Notes: generated by a model not told the origin, from the sequence alone. A stretch of 64,000 bases of DNA from Shinella sp. WSJ-2 (GCF_003432075.1 NZ_QWBU01000003.1:1-64000), one strand, 5' to 3'; positions 17,888-27,901 are shown, counted from the first letter of the stretch. Translations and numbers: made by a program.

Positions 17888-17924
17888 ACGGGGCCGGGTT
17901 CCGACGGATCCGGCCCCGTTCTTT
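17888..17924 (+). terminator. Rho-independent terminator after MAPEG gene
   Basis: ACGGGGCCGG (17888-17897) pairs with CCGGCCCCGT (17910-17919), followed by TCTTTT. The opposite side carries a short A-run (AGAAAA), so it could also act on the minus strand. Confidence 0.85.
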
Positions 17925-18014
17925 TAGGGGCAACAGCACCATCGCAATCCAAAGGCCAGCAAAACATTGCGGCTTCAGGCGTGCGATATCATCACTCATT
18001 ACGGGATTATTTTC

Positions 18015-18371
18015 GTGCCATCTCTCGCGACCAAAACGTTCGCCGCCCTTGCCGCGGCGGCCATGCTCACCTCCGTGCCTGCCGCCTACGCCGCCGGCAT
18101 GAAGTTCGATATCAAGAATGACTCCGAATACATCATCGACGGTTTCTATACCGGCGAGGGTGGGGAATGGAGTGCCAACTGGATGAACTTCAAGCTTAAT
18201 GGCGGCGAAAGCGCCAATATGGAGTTCAACTACGACGGCCCGTGCGACGTCGAATTCTACGTCACCTGGGAAGGCGAGGACGGCTCGAGCATCAGGGGCG
18301 ACGAGACGACGATCAATATCTGCGAAGCCAACACGATCTACTTCGACGGTAAGCAGGCGACATACGACTGA
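18015..18371 (+). CDS. Small secreted protein, unknown function
   Basis: A 118-residue protein with a signal peptide (ATKTFAALAAAAMLTSVPAA, cleavage near AYA). The mature part is acidic with two cysteines (GPCDVEFY, INICEAN) and strand-rich. The family is not recognised. The GTG at 18015 gives the best signal peptide; a TTG at 17967 would add 16 residues before it, so the start is uncertain. Confidence 0.6.
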   Translation: MPSLATKTFAALAAAAMLTSVPAAYAAGMKFDIKNDSEYIIDGFYTGEGGEWSANWMNFKLNGGESANMEFNYDGPCDVEFYVTWEGEDGSSIRGDETTINICEANTIYFDGKQATYD

Positions 18372-18426
18372 TCTATCCGACGGGATGGAAATCGAGGCCC
18401 CCGGCGTGGCAGCATGCCGGGGTCTT

Positions 18427-19002
18427 CTATGGTGCGGTGATGTCGAGCCGCATGGCGCAACGCGTGTCGCGTCGCAGCCCGTGAGTGTCCTCGAGGTCGA
18501 GCAATGCCTGCAAGCGCGGCGAAAGCGCATCCTCGTCCAGCACACGAAACCCGAGCCGTTCGTAGAACGGACAGTTCCAGGGAATGGTGCGGAAGGTGGT
18601 GAGCGTCACGGCGTCGAGACCGCGAGCCGTTGCGCTGTCCACTGCGTGCATGATCAGCTTGCGGCCGATGCCGAAACCTTGATGCAGGTGATCGACGGAG
18701 ATCTCGCAGATATGCAGCTCCTGGCCTGAAATCTCCGCGCTGAGGAAGCCGAGCGGATGATCGCCGTCATCGACGGCCACCCAGTTCGTCCCGGCCTCGA
18801 GGAGCGCGGTATGCACCTCCCCGCTTTGCACTTCCCCGACCGCAAGCCAGGAAAAGGCCTCGATCAGCCGGAAGGCCTGCGCGGCCGAGCGCTCGATCTG
18901 TCGCAACGCCTCCACATCGGCGTCGCGAACAGGGCGGATCGACACGCCGGAGGGTCCGGTCTTGACGAGGGGAACGCCGTCAAGCGGCAGCTGCGTCACC
19001 AT
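18427..19002 (-). CDS. GNAT family N-acetyltransferase
   Basis: A 191-residue protein. The acetyl-CoA-binding motif A is ISVDHLHQGFGIGRKLIMHA, followed by motif B NCPFYERLGFRVLDEDAL. The acceptor substrate is unknown. Its start overlaps the end of the upstream LysR gene by 7 bp on the same strand, so the two form an operon. Confidence 0.85.
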   Translation of the reverse strand: MVTQLPLDGVPLVKTGPSGVSIRPVRDADVEALRQIERSAAQAFRLIEAFSWLAVGEVQSGEVHTALLEAGTNWVAVDDGDHPLGFLSAEISGQELHICEISVDHLHQGFGIGRKLIMHAVDSATARGLDAVTLTTFRTIPWNCPFYERLGFRVLDEDALSPRLQALLDLEDTHGLRRDTRCAMRLDITAP

Positions 19003-19961
19003 CCCGGGAGGATATTCCCGGTCCGCAGGCGCGCCACGCGCGGGAAGACCTTCACATCCGCTTCCGGCAGGTCCTCAACCGCCGAGAGCGGCGTGATATT
19101 GTCGAGGCAGGCGGTGATGTGGCTGGTGATCGCGTTGGAAAGCGAGGGCGAAAGGCCTGGCCGGCGCATGATGCCAATCTGCACAGGGGCGAGCGGCGGG
19201 AAACCGTCAGCTTGCGTCAGCACCTTCATGCCGGGGCGCAATGCGGATTCCGGCAACACCGAGACTGCCATGCCGGCCATGACGGCGGCGGCGACGACGG
19301 TTGAGGACCAGCTGGTGAACAGGACCTGATAATCGCGCCCGACCGAATCGAGCGCGGCGCAGGCGATCTGCCGCCACTGGCAATCCCGCCGGCCCACGGC
19401 AAGCGGCACCGGCGCGCTTTCCGGCAGCGGATGGTTGGCCGACATGACCCAGCACAGCGGTTCCGTGCGCACCACGTCCGACTGACGCTGGCGCGGATTG
19501 TGCGTCACGAGCGCGATGTCGAGTTCGCCCTTGGCCATCTTCTCGGCGAGATCCACCGAGGGTTCGCAGACAATATAGAGCTCGACATTCGGATGCGTCT
19601 TTGCGAAGCGCATGATGATCTCGGGCATGTAGCGGTCGGCATAATCATCCGGCGTGCCGATGCGCAGCATGCCTTCAAGACGGTTGTCGTCAAAAGCGGC
19701 GATGGCCTCATTGTTGAGGCGCAGCATGCGGCGGGCATAGTTGAGCAGGCGCTCGCCCTCGGCGGTCAGCCGGTTGCCGCGGCCGTCCTTCATGAAGAGC
19801 TGCTTGCCGATGCGCTCCTCGAGGCGGCGCATCTGCATGGAAACGGCTGACTGGGTCTTGAATACCCGCTCGGCCGCGCGCGTGAAACTTCCGGTATCGG
19901 CAATCGCGACGAAGGTTTGCAGCTGGTCGATGTCTAGCGGAGCGGACATAAAGTCACCCAT
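18996..19961 (-). CDS. LysR-family transcriptional regulator
   Basis: A 321-residue regulator. The N-terminal winged helix-turn-helix is FVAIADTGSFTRAAERVFKT followed by SAVSMQMRRLEERIGKQLF. The C-terminal half is a periplasmic-binding-protein-like effector domain. Met5 (MSAPLDIDQLQTF, 19949) may be the true start. It is cotranscribed with the GNAT gene it overlaps; the usual autoregulatory site would be in the A/T-rich 19962-20050 gap. Effector unknown. Confidence 0.88.
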   Translation of the reverse strand: MGDFMSAPLDIDQLQTFVAIADTGSFTRAAERVFKTQSAVSMQMRRLEERIGKQLFMKDGRGNRLTAEGERLLNYARRMLRLNNEAIAAFDDNRLEGMLRIGTPDDYADRYMPEIIMRFAKTHPNVELYIVCEPSVDLAEKMAKGELDIALVTHNPRQRQSDVVRTEPLCWVMSANHPLPESAPVPLAVGRRDCQWRQIACAALDSVGRDYQVLFTSWSSTVVAAAVMAGMAVSVLPESALRPGMKVLTQADGFPPLAPVQIGIMRRPGLSPSLSNAITSHITACLDNITPLSAVEDLPEADVKVFPRVARLRTGNILPGW

Positions 19962-20224
19962 AAGATTGTTTGATTGATACTATTAGAAACATTCGTTGGA
20001 CTGATCAATGAGATTCTGCGAAAAAGCAATTGTTGAACGATAGATCTCGAGTTGATCCATCGCTCGACGGGATCTGCCGTTTTGCTTCGACCTCCGCGGG
20101 CGGCTCTTCTTCAAACCTGACCTTTTAGCCGCCGCTCAATCCCTGTGAGCGGCGAATGATCACGGGCGTCGTGCGAAACCCCATCGAAGGACGATGGATC
20201 GCCGAGCCGGAAAGGAGAAATGCC

Positions 20225-20521
20225 ATGCGCATGATCGACCGCAAGATGGAAATCGATATCCTCGCAACGCGCCGTCCGGCCTCGAACCTCTTTGCCCGCG
20301 TCAGCAATGCCGCCGCCAAATTTGTCCGCGCATGGCAGAACCGTCGCGTGATCAACCGCCTGAACGAACTCGACGACCACCAGCTCTATGACATGGGGCT
20401 GTGCCGCAACGATGTTCAGGACGTCCGCGCCGCATCCTTCTTCACGGATGCTGGCCTGCATCTGACGATCGCCTCGCGTGAGCGTGCCCGTCGTCACCTG
20501 CGCAGCGGCCGTCTGGATTGA
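20225..20521 (+). CDS. DUF1127 protein (YjiS-like)
   Basis: A 98-residue basic protein. The C-terminal half contains the DUF1127 signature VINRLNELDDHQLYDMGLCR. In related bacteria, small DUF1127 proteins affect phosphate and carbon metabolism and RNA maturation, partly through RNA binding; that is family knowledge, not visible here. The ATG at 20225 follows AAAGGAG at good spacing; earlier in-frame starts lack one. Confidence 0.85.
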   Translation: MRMIDRKMEIDILATRRPASNLFARVSNAAAKFVRAWQNRRVINRLNELDDHQLYDMGLCRNDVQDVRAASFFTDAGLHLTIASRERARRHLRSGRLD

Positions 20522-20833
20522 TTTTCGAGGGTGCTGGCCTCCGGCACCGCAGCATCGACGCAATTCCCGACGCAAAGCCGCCTCACGCTTTTGCTGGAAT
20601 TGTTTGCCTTCCCCGCAGGGTGAGAGCCAATAACCCTGCCGCTTGCCCGGCGTGCGACTCCCAAGGTCCGCGTCGGGCATTTTTCATTCATTTCTCGCCA
20701 GATCCGCTTTACCTAAGGTAAACCACCCTCGGCTACCTTTCAGCTGGCAGCCGCCAACACGACGTTTGCGGGCATGATGCTGTCTGCCTATCCGGATGAG
20801 CCGGACCAACACCTTGTTGCTGGACGGATCGCC
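20522..20833. other. Intergenic region upstream of the chemoreceptor
   Basis: The 312-bp gap contains an imperfect hairpin followed by TTTTT (20644-20684). The promoter of the chemoreceptor gene is probably near 20700-20760. No gene is supportable apart from a possible 20-residue N-terminal extension of the chemoreceptor from the ATG at 20774. Confidence 0.4.
20644..20684 (+). terminator. Possible terminator downstream of DUF1127 gene
   Basis: TGCCCGGCG (20644-20652) pairs imperfectly with CGTCGGGCA (20671-20679), followed by TTTTTC. It is 120 bp after the DUF1127 stop. Confidence 0.5.
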
Positions 20834-23083
20834 ATGCGGATTTCGCGTAAACTGCCCATTGCTGCTGCCGTGCTCACGCTTCTTTCCATCGGTGCCGCCA
20901 GTGCCGTGTCGCTGGTCGTGTCGGGTGAAACCGTCACCGAGCAGGTAATGCAGAAGTTGGAGGCGACGGCCGATGGCCGGCGCAACGAGGCGCGCGCCTA
21001 TCTGGACGGCATGAAGCTCGATCTGATCAGCCTCGCCTCGGCCATGCCGACGACGCAGGCTTTCTACGGCTTTGCCGGCGCCTGGGGCGCTCTCGGCAAG
21101 GACCCGGCCGGCGAGCTGCATGACCGCTACATCAAGAACAATCCGAACCCGCCGGGCGGGCGCGCGTTGCTTGATACCGCCAAGAAGGATAATTTCGACC
21201 GATCGCACAAGCAGTATCACGTCAGCTTCCGCAAGCACCTGGAATCCCAGGGCTACGCGGATCTCTACATGATCGACCCCAAGGGCAACGTGCTCTATTC
21301 CGTGTCGAAGGCTGAGGATTTCGGCACCAACGTGCTGACCGGTCCCTACAAGGACAGCGGCCTGACGGCTGCCTTCAACGATGCCACGGCGCTGAAGGAG
21401 CCGGGAAAAATCGTCTTCTCGGATTTTGCGGAGTACGCGGCGCTTGGCGGCGCACCGGCTGCCTTCGCCGCCGCACCGATCACCATGAACGGCCGCACGC
21501 TCGGCATCATGGCGATCCGCGTGCCGAACGCCAAGATCGACGCCATCTTCGGCAACAGCAAGGGCCTCGGTGAGACGGGGGAAACTGTGCTGGTGCGCGG
21601 CGATGGCACGGTGCTGACCGATTCCGCCCGCACGCCGGAAGCCGATGCGCTGAAGACCCGCCTCGATATTGCCGACCTGCCGGTGGGCAGCGAGACCTCC
21701 GGCGTCATCAGGGATGCCTCCGGTGCGGATCTCTATGCCGCAGCCTCGCCGTTGTCCTTCGGCGGCGCCGAATGGTCCGTTATCGCGAAGATATCGAAGA
21801 CGGAGGCGACGGCCGGCCTGATGCGCGGCACGCTCATCGTGCTCGGTCTCACAGCCGCGATCATCGGCCTTGCCATCCTGGCGGCCATTCTCTTCTCCCG
21901 CGCCTTGACACGGCCGATCCACCAGCTGGTGAAGGCGATGACGGAGCTGGCTGCCGGCAACACCGACATTGCCCTGCCGAAGGAAAACCGCGCCGACGAG
22001 ATCGGCGACATGGTGCGCTCCGTCGCTGTCTTCCGTGCCGCTGTGCTGGAAAAGGAGGCGCTGGAACGCGCAACCGCCGAAAACCGCGACCGGACCGTGC
22101 GTGAGCAGCAGGCGCAGGAGGCGGCCAAGGCCGAGCAGCAGAGGCAGGTCCAGGATGCCGTCGAAACGCTCGGGGCCGCGTTGGAGCGTCTCTCCGCCGG
22201 CGATCTCTCCACCGTCATACAGCATGAATTCGCGGGAGGGCTGGACGAGCTGCGCGTCGATTTCAACACCTCGGTACGCCGCCTTGCCGAGACCATCGCC
22301 GCCGTCTCGTCCAACGCCCGCTCGATCGACGGCAAGGTGGCGCATGTCGATGCCGCCGCGCGTGACATTGCCGACCGCACGGAAAGCCAGGTCGAGGCGC
22401 TGGAGCGCACGACGGCAGCGGTCGGTCAGATGATGCAGGCGATCCGCAGTTCCACCGAGCGCGCCGATCAGGCCTCACGCATGGCGACGGAGGCCAAGGG
22501 CAGCACGGATCTCTCGAGCCGCGTCGTCTCGGATGCGGTTTCCGCCATGGAGCGCATCGAAGGCGCGTCCCGCGAAATCTCCAGCATCATCAACGTCATC
22601 GACGAGATCGCCTTCCAGACCAACCTTCTGGCGCTGAATGCCGGCGTCGAAGCCGCGCGTGCGGGGGAGGCCGGCAAGGGCTTCGCGGTCGTTGCGCAGG
22701 AGGTGCGCGAGCTGGCCCAGCGTTCGGCCAATGCCGCCAAGGACATCAAGGCGCTGATCACCAAGTCGGGCGTCGAGGTGGCCAAGGGCGTGGATCTCGT
22801 GCAGCAGACCGGTGCGGCGCTTTCGGGCATCGCCGAGCAGGTGACGCGCATCAACGATCACATCCATTCGATTGCCGCCGCCGCCAATCAGCAATCCTCC
22901 AGCCTCGGCGATATCAGCCGTTCGATGAGTGCGATGGAGCAGGTGACGGCGCAGAACCGTCAGGCGGTCTCGCAAACCGCAGCCGGAATGTCCGGCCTTG
23001 CGGGAGACACAAGGTCGCTCGCCGCCATTGTCGCACGGTTTAACGTGCCCGAGGAGGCTGAAGTCACACGGACTGCGGCGTAA
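20834..23083 (+). CDS. Methyl-accepting chemotaxis protein
   Basis: A 749-residue transmembrane chemoreceptor. TM1 lies near residues 8-30, followed by a periplasmic sensor of about 290 residues. TM2 (TLIVLGLTAAIIGLAILAAI) leads into a HAMP domain (RALTRPIHQLVKAMTELAAG), a long coiled coil with a second HAMP-like unit, and the signalling tip IAFQTNLLALNAGVEAARAG that binds CheA/CheW. No CheR/CheB-tethering pentapeptide is present at the C-terminus. Ligand unknown. Start Met at 20834 (MRISRKLPIAAA) gives a normal TM1; an ATG at 20774 would add 20 residues. Confidence 0.93.
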   Translation: MRISRKLPIAAAVLTLLSIGAASAVSLVVSGETVTEQVMQKLEATADGRRNEARAYLDGMKLDLISLASAMPTTQAFYGFAGAWGALGKDPAGELHDRYIKNNPNPPGGRALLDTAKKDNFDRSHKQYHVSFRKHLESQGYADLYMIDPKGNVLYSVSKAEDFGTNVLTGPYKDSGLTAAFNDATALKEPGKIVFSDFAEYAALGGAPAAFAAAPITMNGRTLGIMAIRVPNAKIDAIFGNSKGLGETGETVLVRGDGTVLTDSARTPEADALKTRLDIADLPVGSETSGVIRDASGADLYAAASPLSFGGAEWSVIAKISKTEATAGLMRGTLIVLGLTAAIIGLAILAAILFSRALTRPIHQLVKAMTELAAGNTDIALPKENRADEIGDMVRSVAVFRAAVLEKEALERATAENRDRTVREQQAQEAAKAEQQRQVQDAVETLGAALERLSAGDLSTVIQHEFAGGLDELRVDFNTSVRRLAETIAAVSSNARSIDGKVAHVDAAARDIADRTESQVEALERTTAAVGQMMQAIRSSTERADQASRMATEAKGSTDLSSRVVSDAVSAMERIEGASREISSIINVIDEIAFQTNLLALNAGVEAARAGEAGKGFAVVAQEVRELAQRSANAAKDIKALITKSGVEVAKGVDLVQQTGAALSGIAEQVTRINDHIHSIAAAANQQSSSLGDISRSMSAMEQVTAQNRQAVSQTAAGMSGLAGDTRSLAAIVARFNVPEEAEVTRTAA

Positions 23084-23086
23084 GTC

Positions 23087-23932
23087 TCAGCTCTTGTTGC
23101 CGGCGGTGTCCATGCCGCCGCGCATTGTTTCGAAGATCGACTCGATATTTCGCTGATAGTCTTTCTGCATGTCGAGGCCGGTGTCGAACATCGTGTTGAC
23201 GAGGGTTTTCAGCGAATCCGCCGGTGTCGTTTCAGATGCAGCAGGTTTTTCGCTCGCTGCCGGCTGGCCGGCCATGCTTCCCATCATGTCCTGAAACGCC
23301 TTGGCGAAGGGATTGTCGGTGAAGGGATTGGAGGGCGCTTCGTCCTTTTTCTTGCCGAAGAATTCCTGCGCGGCCTGTGTGAACGGGTTGTCGGCGAAGG
23401 GGTTCGCCGGCTCGGGTTTCTTGGCAAAACCCGTCGCTTGCGCCCACTGCTGCATCATGTCGGCGAAAGGATTGGCTTGCGCGGATGCACCCGCACCGCT
23501 GGGAAAGAATGGGGCGAGTGACTGCTTGAAGATGCCGCCCATCAGCGTACTGGCCATGACCGGCAGCATCTGCTTGTAGATTTCCTGGCCGATGCCGGTC
23601 ATCTGCGCCGCCTGTTCGGCTATGGCGCGGGAGACGTCTTTGTTGCCGAAGAGATGGCCGAGAATGCCGTTGCCTTCGGCCAGGCCCTGCGGCGTGAAGG
23701 CCTTGGAGACGTCCTCGAAATATTTGGCATGTTCGCCCGATGTCAGCGCCTTCATGAAGGCGGCCATGTCATAGGGATTGGCGGCGTTGCGCTTGAACCC
23801 CTCGGAGAAGGCCGGCATCAGCGCGGCGACGGCCTTGGCGGCCTGTTCCTGCGCAAGGCCGAACTGGCGCGCCATGGTCTCGACGGCATTGCCGTTCTGC
23901 GCCTGCATCATCATGTCGTAAAGCGAAAGCAT
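23087..23932 (-). CDS. DUF937 domain protein with NPF repeats
   Basis: A 281-residue protein. The N-terminal half matches DUF937 (MARQFGLAQEQAAKAVAALM, then GNGILGHLFGNKDVSRAIAE). The C-terminal half has a repeated motif: NPFADMMQQW, NPFADNPFTQAAQEF, NPFTDNPFAKAFQDM, separated by Lys/Pro linkers, ending in a predicted helix. No signal peptide. The gene is convergent with the chemoreceptor, with 3 bp between stops. Function unknown. Confidence 0.8.
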   Translation of the reverse strand: MLSLYDMMMQAQNGNAVETMARQFGLAQEQAAKAVAALMPAFSEGFKRNAANPYDMAAFMKALTSGEHAKYFEDVSKAFTPQGLAEGNGILGHLFGNKDVSRAIAEQAAQMTGIGQEIYKQMLPVMASTLMGGIFKQSLAPFFPSGAGASAQANPFADMMQQWAQATGFAKKPEPANPFADNPFTQAAQEFFGKKKDEAPSNPFTDNPFAKAFQDMMGSMAGQPAASEKPAASETTPADSLKTLVNTMFDTGLDMQKDYQRNIESIFETMRGGMDTAGNKS

Positions 23933-23948
23933 TTTGTGTCCTTCCCCC

Positions 23949-24038
23949 AGAGCATTTCCGCGGCCCGCGGAAATGCTCTAATTTTTGTTATCGCATTATC
24001 CGACGCCGAAGCGGTAACGCTTCGGCTGGAAATGCTCT
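23949..24038. repeat. RIME-like nested palindromic repeat
   Basis: AGAGCATTTCCGCGG (23949-23963) pairs perfectly with CCGCGGAAATGCTCT (23965-23979). A second palindrome, CCGAAGCG-GTAA-CGCTTCGG, spans 24006-24025, and GGAAATGCTCT recurs at 24028-24038. The arrangement of two palindromes with the shared AGAGCATTTCC arm resembles the intergenic mosaic elements (RIME) described in rhizobia. Confidence 0.75.
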
Positions 24039-24060
24039 GCAGGCACATGCATGTGCCTGC
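24039..24060. repeat. Perfect 22-bp palindrome
   Basis: GCAGGCACATG-CATGTGCCTGC is an uninterrupted palindrome (11+11 bases), immediately adjoining the RIME-like element. It may be a stem-loop terminator for gshA (47 bp beyond the gshA stop, minus strand) or a protein-binding site. Confidence 0.7.
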
Positions 24061-24107
24061 ACTATAACGGGAATTTCACCCACGCAAACCGCTTTTTGAT
24101 GGCGTTC

Positions 24108-25481
24108 TCAGTACTGGTAATCCGTGAACACCGGCTCGACGGAACGGTTCCAGCGGCCGTTGTAAAGCGCCAGCATGTCCTCAGCGAGCGTCGCCTTCTT
24201 GGCCAGCACCTCGTCAAGCGGAGCAAGGAAGATCGTCTCGTCGACGCCGTCGCCATTGAGGTGGGCGCGGGCGGCAAGGCCCTGACGCGAGATCGACACC
24301 ACTTCGCGGGCGACGTCGAGCAGCGGCTTGCCGCGGAAGTCGGCCTTGAGGCCCTGGGCGGGCACCGCATCGCGTAGGGAAGAGACTTCCTCGACCGTCC
24401 AGTCGCGCGTCAGGCTTTCGGCGGCATCGAGCGCGCCGTCGTCATAGAGCAGACCCACCCAGAATGCCGGCAGCGCACAGATGCGGCGCCACGGGCCGCC
24501 GTCCGCGCCGCGCATTTCGAGGAAGCGCTTCAGTCGCACGTCCGGGAAGAGCGTCGAGAGGTGGTTGGTCCAGTCACCGATATTGGGCTCGTAGTCGGCG
24601 ATCTCGCCCTTCAGCGCGCCGTTCATGAACTGGCGGAAGGTGACATGGGTGCAGTCGTGATACTTTCCGTCGCGCACGACGAAATACATCGGCACATCGA
24701 GCGCCCATTCGACATAGTCGGTGAAGCCGAAATCCGGCTTGAAGGCGAAGGGAATGAGGCCGGCGCGGTTGTTGTCGGTATCGCGCCAGATGTCGCCGCG
24801 CCAGGAGAGGAGGCCGTTCGGCTTGCCGTCGGTAAAGGGCGAGGAGGCGAAGAGTGCGGTCGCCATGGACTGCAGCTTCAGCGACACCTGCATCTTGCGG
24901 CGCATGTCCTTTTCCGAGGAGAAGTCGAGGTTCACCTGGATCGTGCAGGTGCGGTACATCATGTCGAGACCCTGGCTGCCGACCTTCGGCATGTAGCGGG
25001 TCATGATGTCGTAGCGGCTTTTCGGCATGCGCGGCGTTTCGGCCAGCGTCCATTTCGGGCTGCCACCCATGCCGAGGAAACGGATGCCGAGCGGTTCGGC
25101 GATCTCCCGCAGGGTGGCGAGGTGCTGGTTGGATTCCTTGCAGGTCTGGTGCAGCGTCTCGAGCGGCGCACCCGAAAGCTCGAACTGGCCGCCGGGCTCC
25201 AGCGAGATCGCGCCCATGCCGGAGGGTTCAGCCAGGCCAATGATGTTGCCGGCATCCATGATCGGTTCCCAGCCGGTCTTTTTCTGCATGCCGTTCAAAA
25301 GCGCGGAAATGCTGGCATCGCCGAAATAGGGAACGGGGCTGTTATCGGCCGTAAAGAAGACGAATTTCTCGTGCTCGGTGCCGATGCGGAACCTTTCCTT
25401 CGGCTTGTTGCCGTCGGCGAGGTATTCCGCCATGTCCGCGACGGTGCGGATCGGCGTCTGGTCGGTGGTATCACGGGCCAT
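24108..25481 (-). CDS. gshA: Glutamate-cysteine ligase, plant/alphaproteobacterial type
   Basis: GshA joins glutamate and cysteine with ATP, the first step of glutathione synthesis. The 457-residue protein has the GCS2 signature FRIGTEHEKFVFF, the substrate region AISLEPGGQFELSGAP, MMYRTCTIQVNLDF, and FLEMRGADGGPW. The length is typical of the plant-type class rather than E. coli GshA (about 520). It is separated by 169 bp from rsmE on the same strand. Confidence 0.94.
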   Translation of the reverse strand: MARDTTDQTPIRTVADMAEYLADGNKPKERFRIGTEHEKFVFFTADNSPVPYFGDASISALLNGMQKKTGWEPIMDAGNIIGLAEPSGMGAISLEPGGQFELSGAPLETLHQTCKESNQHLATLREIAEPLGIRFLGMGGSPKWTLAETPRMPKSRYDIMTRYMPKVGSQGLDMMYRTCTIQVNLDFSSEKDMRRKMQVSLKLQSMATALFASSPFTDGKPNGLLSWRGDIWRDTDNNRAGLIPFAFKPDFGFTDYVEWALDVPMYFVVRDGKYHDCTHVTFRQFMNGALKGEIADYEPNIGDWTNHLSTLFPDVRLKRFLEMRGADGGPWRRICALPAFWVGLLYDDGALDAAESLTRDWTVEEVSSLRDAVPAQGLKADFRGKPLLDVAREVVSISRQGLAARAHLNGDGVDETIFLAPLDEVLAKKATLAEDMLALYNGRWNRSVEPVFTDYQY

Positions 25482-25650
25482 GGGCGTCTTCTTCTGAACG
25501 GATGGCGCCCGGCTGAACGCCGGGCATGGGAGGGTGCTTGGACCGGAAATAGATGCGGTGCAAGCGAATTCCTTTCAAGGCAGATTCAAAAAATCCCATT
25601 CGACTTTTCAGGAAAAATCTTCCTTGTGCGTCGGCGCGGACGCAAAATGG

Positions 25651-26388
25651 CTAATGCCAATCGCCGATCGCTGCCTGGATGACCGCCATAGCCGCGACAG
25701 CCGCCGTATCGGCGCGCAGGATGCGCGGACCGAGCGGAATGGGCGTAACGAAATCAAGGCTGCGCAGCAGCGTGCGTTCCTCTTCGGAAAACCCGCCTTC
25801 CGGCCCGACGAGCAGCGCCAGCTTGCGCTCATGGATCCCCTGAAGCACCGGCAGCGGGTTCTGGCTACCATGGCCCTCGTCGCAGAAGATGATGCGGCGC
25901 TCGCGCGGCCAGTCGGCAAGCAGGTCCTCCAGCTTGCGCGGCGCGGCAACGGTGGGGATGGCGAGGATGCCGCATTGTTCGGCCGCCTCGGTGGCATTGG
26001 CCTCCAGCCGCTCGATGCTGGTGATCTTGCCCTGAACATGCTGGGTCATAACGGGTTGCAGAACGCCTGCGCCCATCTCGACGGCCTTCTGGACGAGATA
26101 ATCAAGCCGGCCGACTTTCAGTGGCGCGAAGAGATAGTGCAGGTCCGACGGCGCCGGCTGCGGCCGGGTCTGCTCGGTCGGCGTCAGAAGCAGGCGCTTG
26201 CGGGTCGGCAGCGACAGCGTGGCATGCCACTCGCCGTCGCGGCCGTTGAACAGCAGCACCGCGTCGCCGTCGCTCATGCGCAGCACGTTGGTGAGGTAAT
26301 GGAAGTGGTCCTTGGAGGCCTCGAAGGCCTGGCCCTCGGCAAGGGCGTCGCCGACGAACAGGCGCTGCATCCGGTAATTGGCACGCAT
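25651..26388 (-). CDS. rsmE: 16S rRNA m3U1498 methyltransferase RsmE
   Basis: RsmE methylates N3 of U1498 in 16S rRNA using SAM. The 245-residue SPOUT-fold protein has an N-terminal PUA-like part ([20 protein letters not shown]) and the knotted motifs [15 protein letters not shown] and [11 protein letters not shown]. It ends 169 bp before gshA on the same strand, and pit lies 10 bp upstream, so a pit-rsmE transcript is likely. Confidence 0.93.
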   Translation of the reverse strand: MRANYRMQRLFVGDALAEGQAFEASKDHFHYLTNVLRMSDGDAVLLFNGRDGEWHATLSLPTRKRLLLTPTEQTRPQPAPSDLHYLFAPLKVGRLDYLVQKAVEMGAGVLQPVMTQHVQGKITSIERLEANATEAAEQCGILAIPTVAAPRKLEDLLADWPRERRIIFCDEGHGSQNPLPVLQGIHERKLALLVGPEGGFSEEERTLLRSLDFVTPIPLGPRILRADTAAVAAMAVIQAAIGDWH

Positions 26389-26398
26389 GATCTTGATC

Positions 26399-27901
26399 TC
26401 AGGTGAAGAGCGCGTTGAGCGCGAGGAAGACGAGGGCCGAGAGCATGGCCGAGACGGGCAGCGTAACGATCCACGCCGAGACGATCGTCATGAAGTGCGA
26501 GCGGCGCACGAGGTAGCGCCGGCGCGTCTCGTCGGGATTGGCCGACGGCTCCTCCGGCGCGATGCCGTTGCCGCGGCTGCGGATATAGTCGATGCGGCGG
26601 ATCGAGTTGCGCGTGTACCACTCACGAAACAGCCCGACACCGAACACCGCGCCGACCGCGATATGCGTCGAGGAGACGGGGATGGCAAAAGCCGAGGCGG
26701 TCAGCACGGCGACGGCGGAGGACAGCGCCACGCAGAAAGCGCGCATCGGGTTGAGCTTGGTGATCTCGTTGCCGACGATGCGGATGAGGCGCGGGCCGAA
26801 GAGCAGCAGGCCGAGCGAAATGCCGAAGGCGCCGATGATCATCACCCAGAGCGGGATAACGACCCCGCCGCCGGTATCGCCGGAGCGCAGCGCCGAGACG
26901 ATGCCATAGAGCGGGCCGACGGCGTTCGACACGTCGTTGGCGCCGTGGGCGAAGGAGAGAAGGGCGGCCGAACAGATCAGCGGAAGGCGGAAGAGCACGC
27001 GCAGCGACTGGTTGCGGTTGTCCAGTCCCCCTGCCGCGCGGCGCACGATGGGCCGGGTGACGATATAGGTTACGATGCCGAAGCCGAGGCCGATGGCGAG
27101 CGCTTTGCCGAGCGGCAGATCATAAAAACCGTTCGTGCCGCCATTGGCTAGAAAGGCCGCGAAGGCGCCGGCCATGACGGCGACAAGTACGGGAACCCAG
27201 GTCTTGGCGGCTTCGATCTTGTCGTCGCGATAGATGATGAATTCCTTGATGAAATAGAGGAAGGCCGCCGCGATCACGCCGCCGAGAATCGGCGAGACGG
27301 TCCAGCTGACGACGATCAGGGCAATCGAATCCCACTGCACGCTCTGGAAGCCGCTGGCGGCCGCACCCGCGCCGATGACGCCGCCGATGATCGAGTGCGT
27401 GGTGGAGATCGGCGCATTGGCGATCGTGGCGATGTTGATCCAGAGGGCTGCCGAGATGAGGGCCGCCATCATCGCCCAGGCGAAAACCGCGGGGCTCGGG
27501 AAGATGGCGCGGTCGACGATGCCGGACGCGACCGTCTCCGCCACACCCTGGCCGGCAAGCAGTGCGCCGGCAATCTCGAAGATCGCCGCGATGATCAGCG
27601 CCACACCCATGCTCATGGCACGTGCACCAACTGCGGCGCCCACATTGTTGGTCACATCGTTGGCGCCGATGTTCATGGCCATATAGGCGGCAAGCGCTGC
27701 GGCGACGGCAACGACGAGCACGCCCGGCGTGCCGGTGGCGAAGGTGCTGGCGACGGCCATGGCGATCAAGAGGAAGATCAGGGCGATGCCGACACCCGTC
27801 CAGGACCGCAGCACGAAATGCGTGGCCTGTTCGGTGAAGGTCAGTTTTTCCAGATCCTTGTCCAGCGTCGGCTTGCGTAGCTGGACCTGAGAATTCGCCA
27901 T
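26399..27901 (-). CDS. pit: Inorganic phosphate transporter, PiT family
   Basis: A 500-residue multi-spanning low-affinity phosphate:cation symporter. The duplicated PiT signatures are [20 protein letters not shown] near the N-terminus and [18 protein letters not shown] in the C-terminal half. A basic cytoplasmic N-terminal segment of about 35 residues precedes TM1. rsmE follows 10 bp downstream. Confidence 0.92.
   Translation of the reverse strand: MANSQVQLRKPTLDKDLEKLTFTEQATHFVLRSWTGVGIALIFLLIAMAVASTFATGTPGVLVVAVAAALAAYMAMNIGANDVTNNVGAAVGARAMSMGVALIIAAIFEIAGALLAGQGVAETVASGIVDRAIFPSPAVFAWAMMAALISAALWINIATIANAPISTTHSIIGGVIGAGAAASGFQSVQWDSIALIVVSWTVSPILGGVIAAAFLYFIKEFIIYRDDKIEAAKTWVPVLVAVMAGAFAAFLANGGTNGFYDLPLGKALAIGLGFGIVTYIVTRPIVRRAAGGLDNRNQSLRVLFRLPLICSAALLSFAHGANDVSNAVGPLYGIVSALRSGDTGGGVVIPLWVMIIGAFGISLGLLLFGPRLIRIVGNEITKLNPMRAFCVALSSAVAVLTASAFAIPVSSTHIAVGAVFGVGLFREWYTRNSIRRIDYIRSRGNGIAPEEPSANPDETRRRYLVRRSHFMTIVSAWIVTLPVSAMLSALVFLALNALFT

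Noticed and set aside
20684..22345. Long open frame on the minus strand opposite the chemoreceptor gene
   Set aside because: Its translation is biased in composition (Arg, Gly, His, Asp-rich) with no recognisable domain, and the opposite strand is a clear chemoreceptor. High GC makes such shadow frames common.
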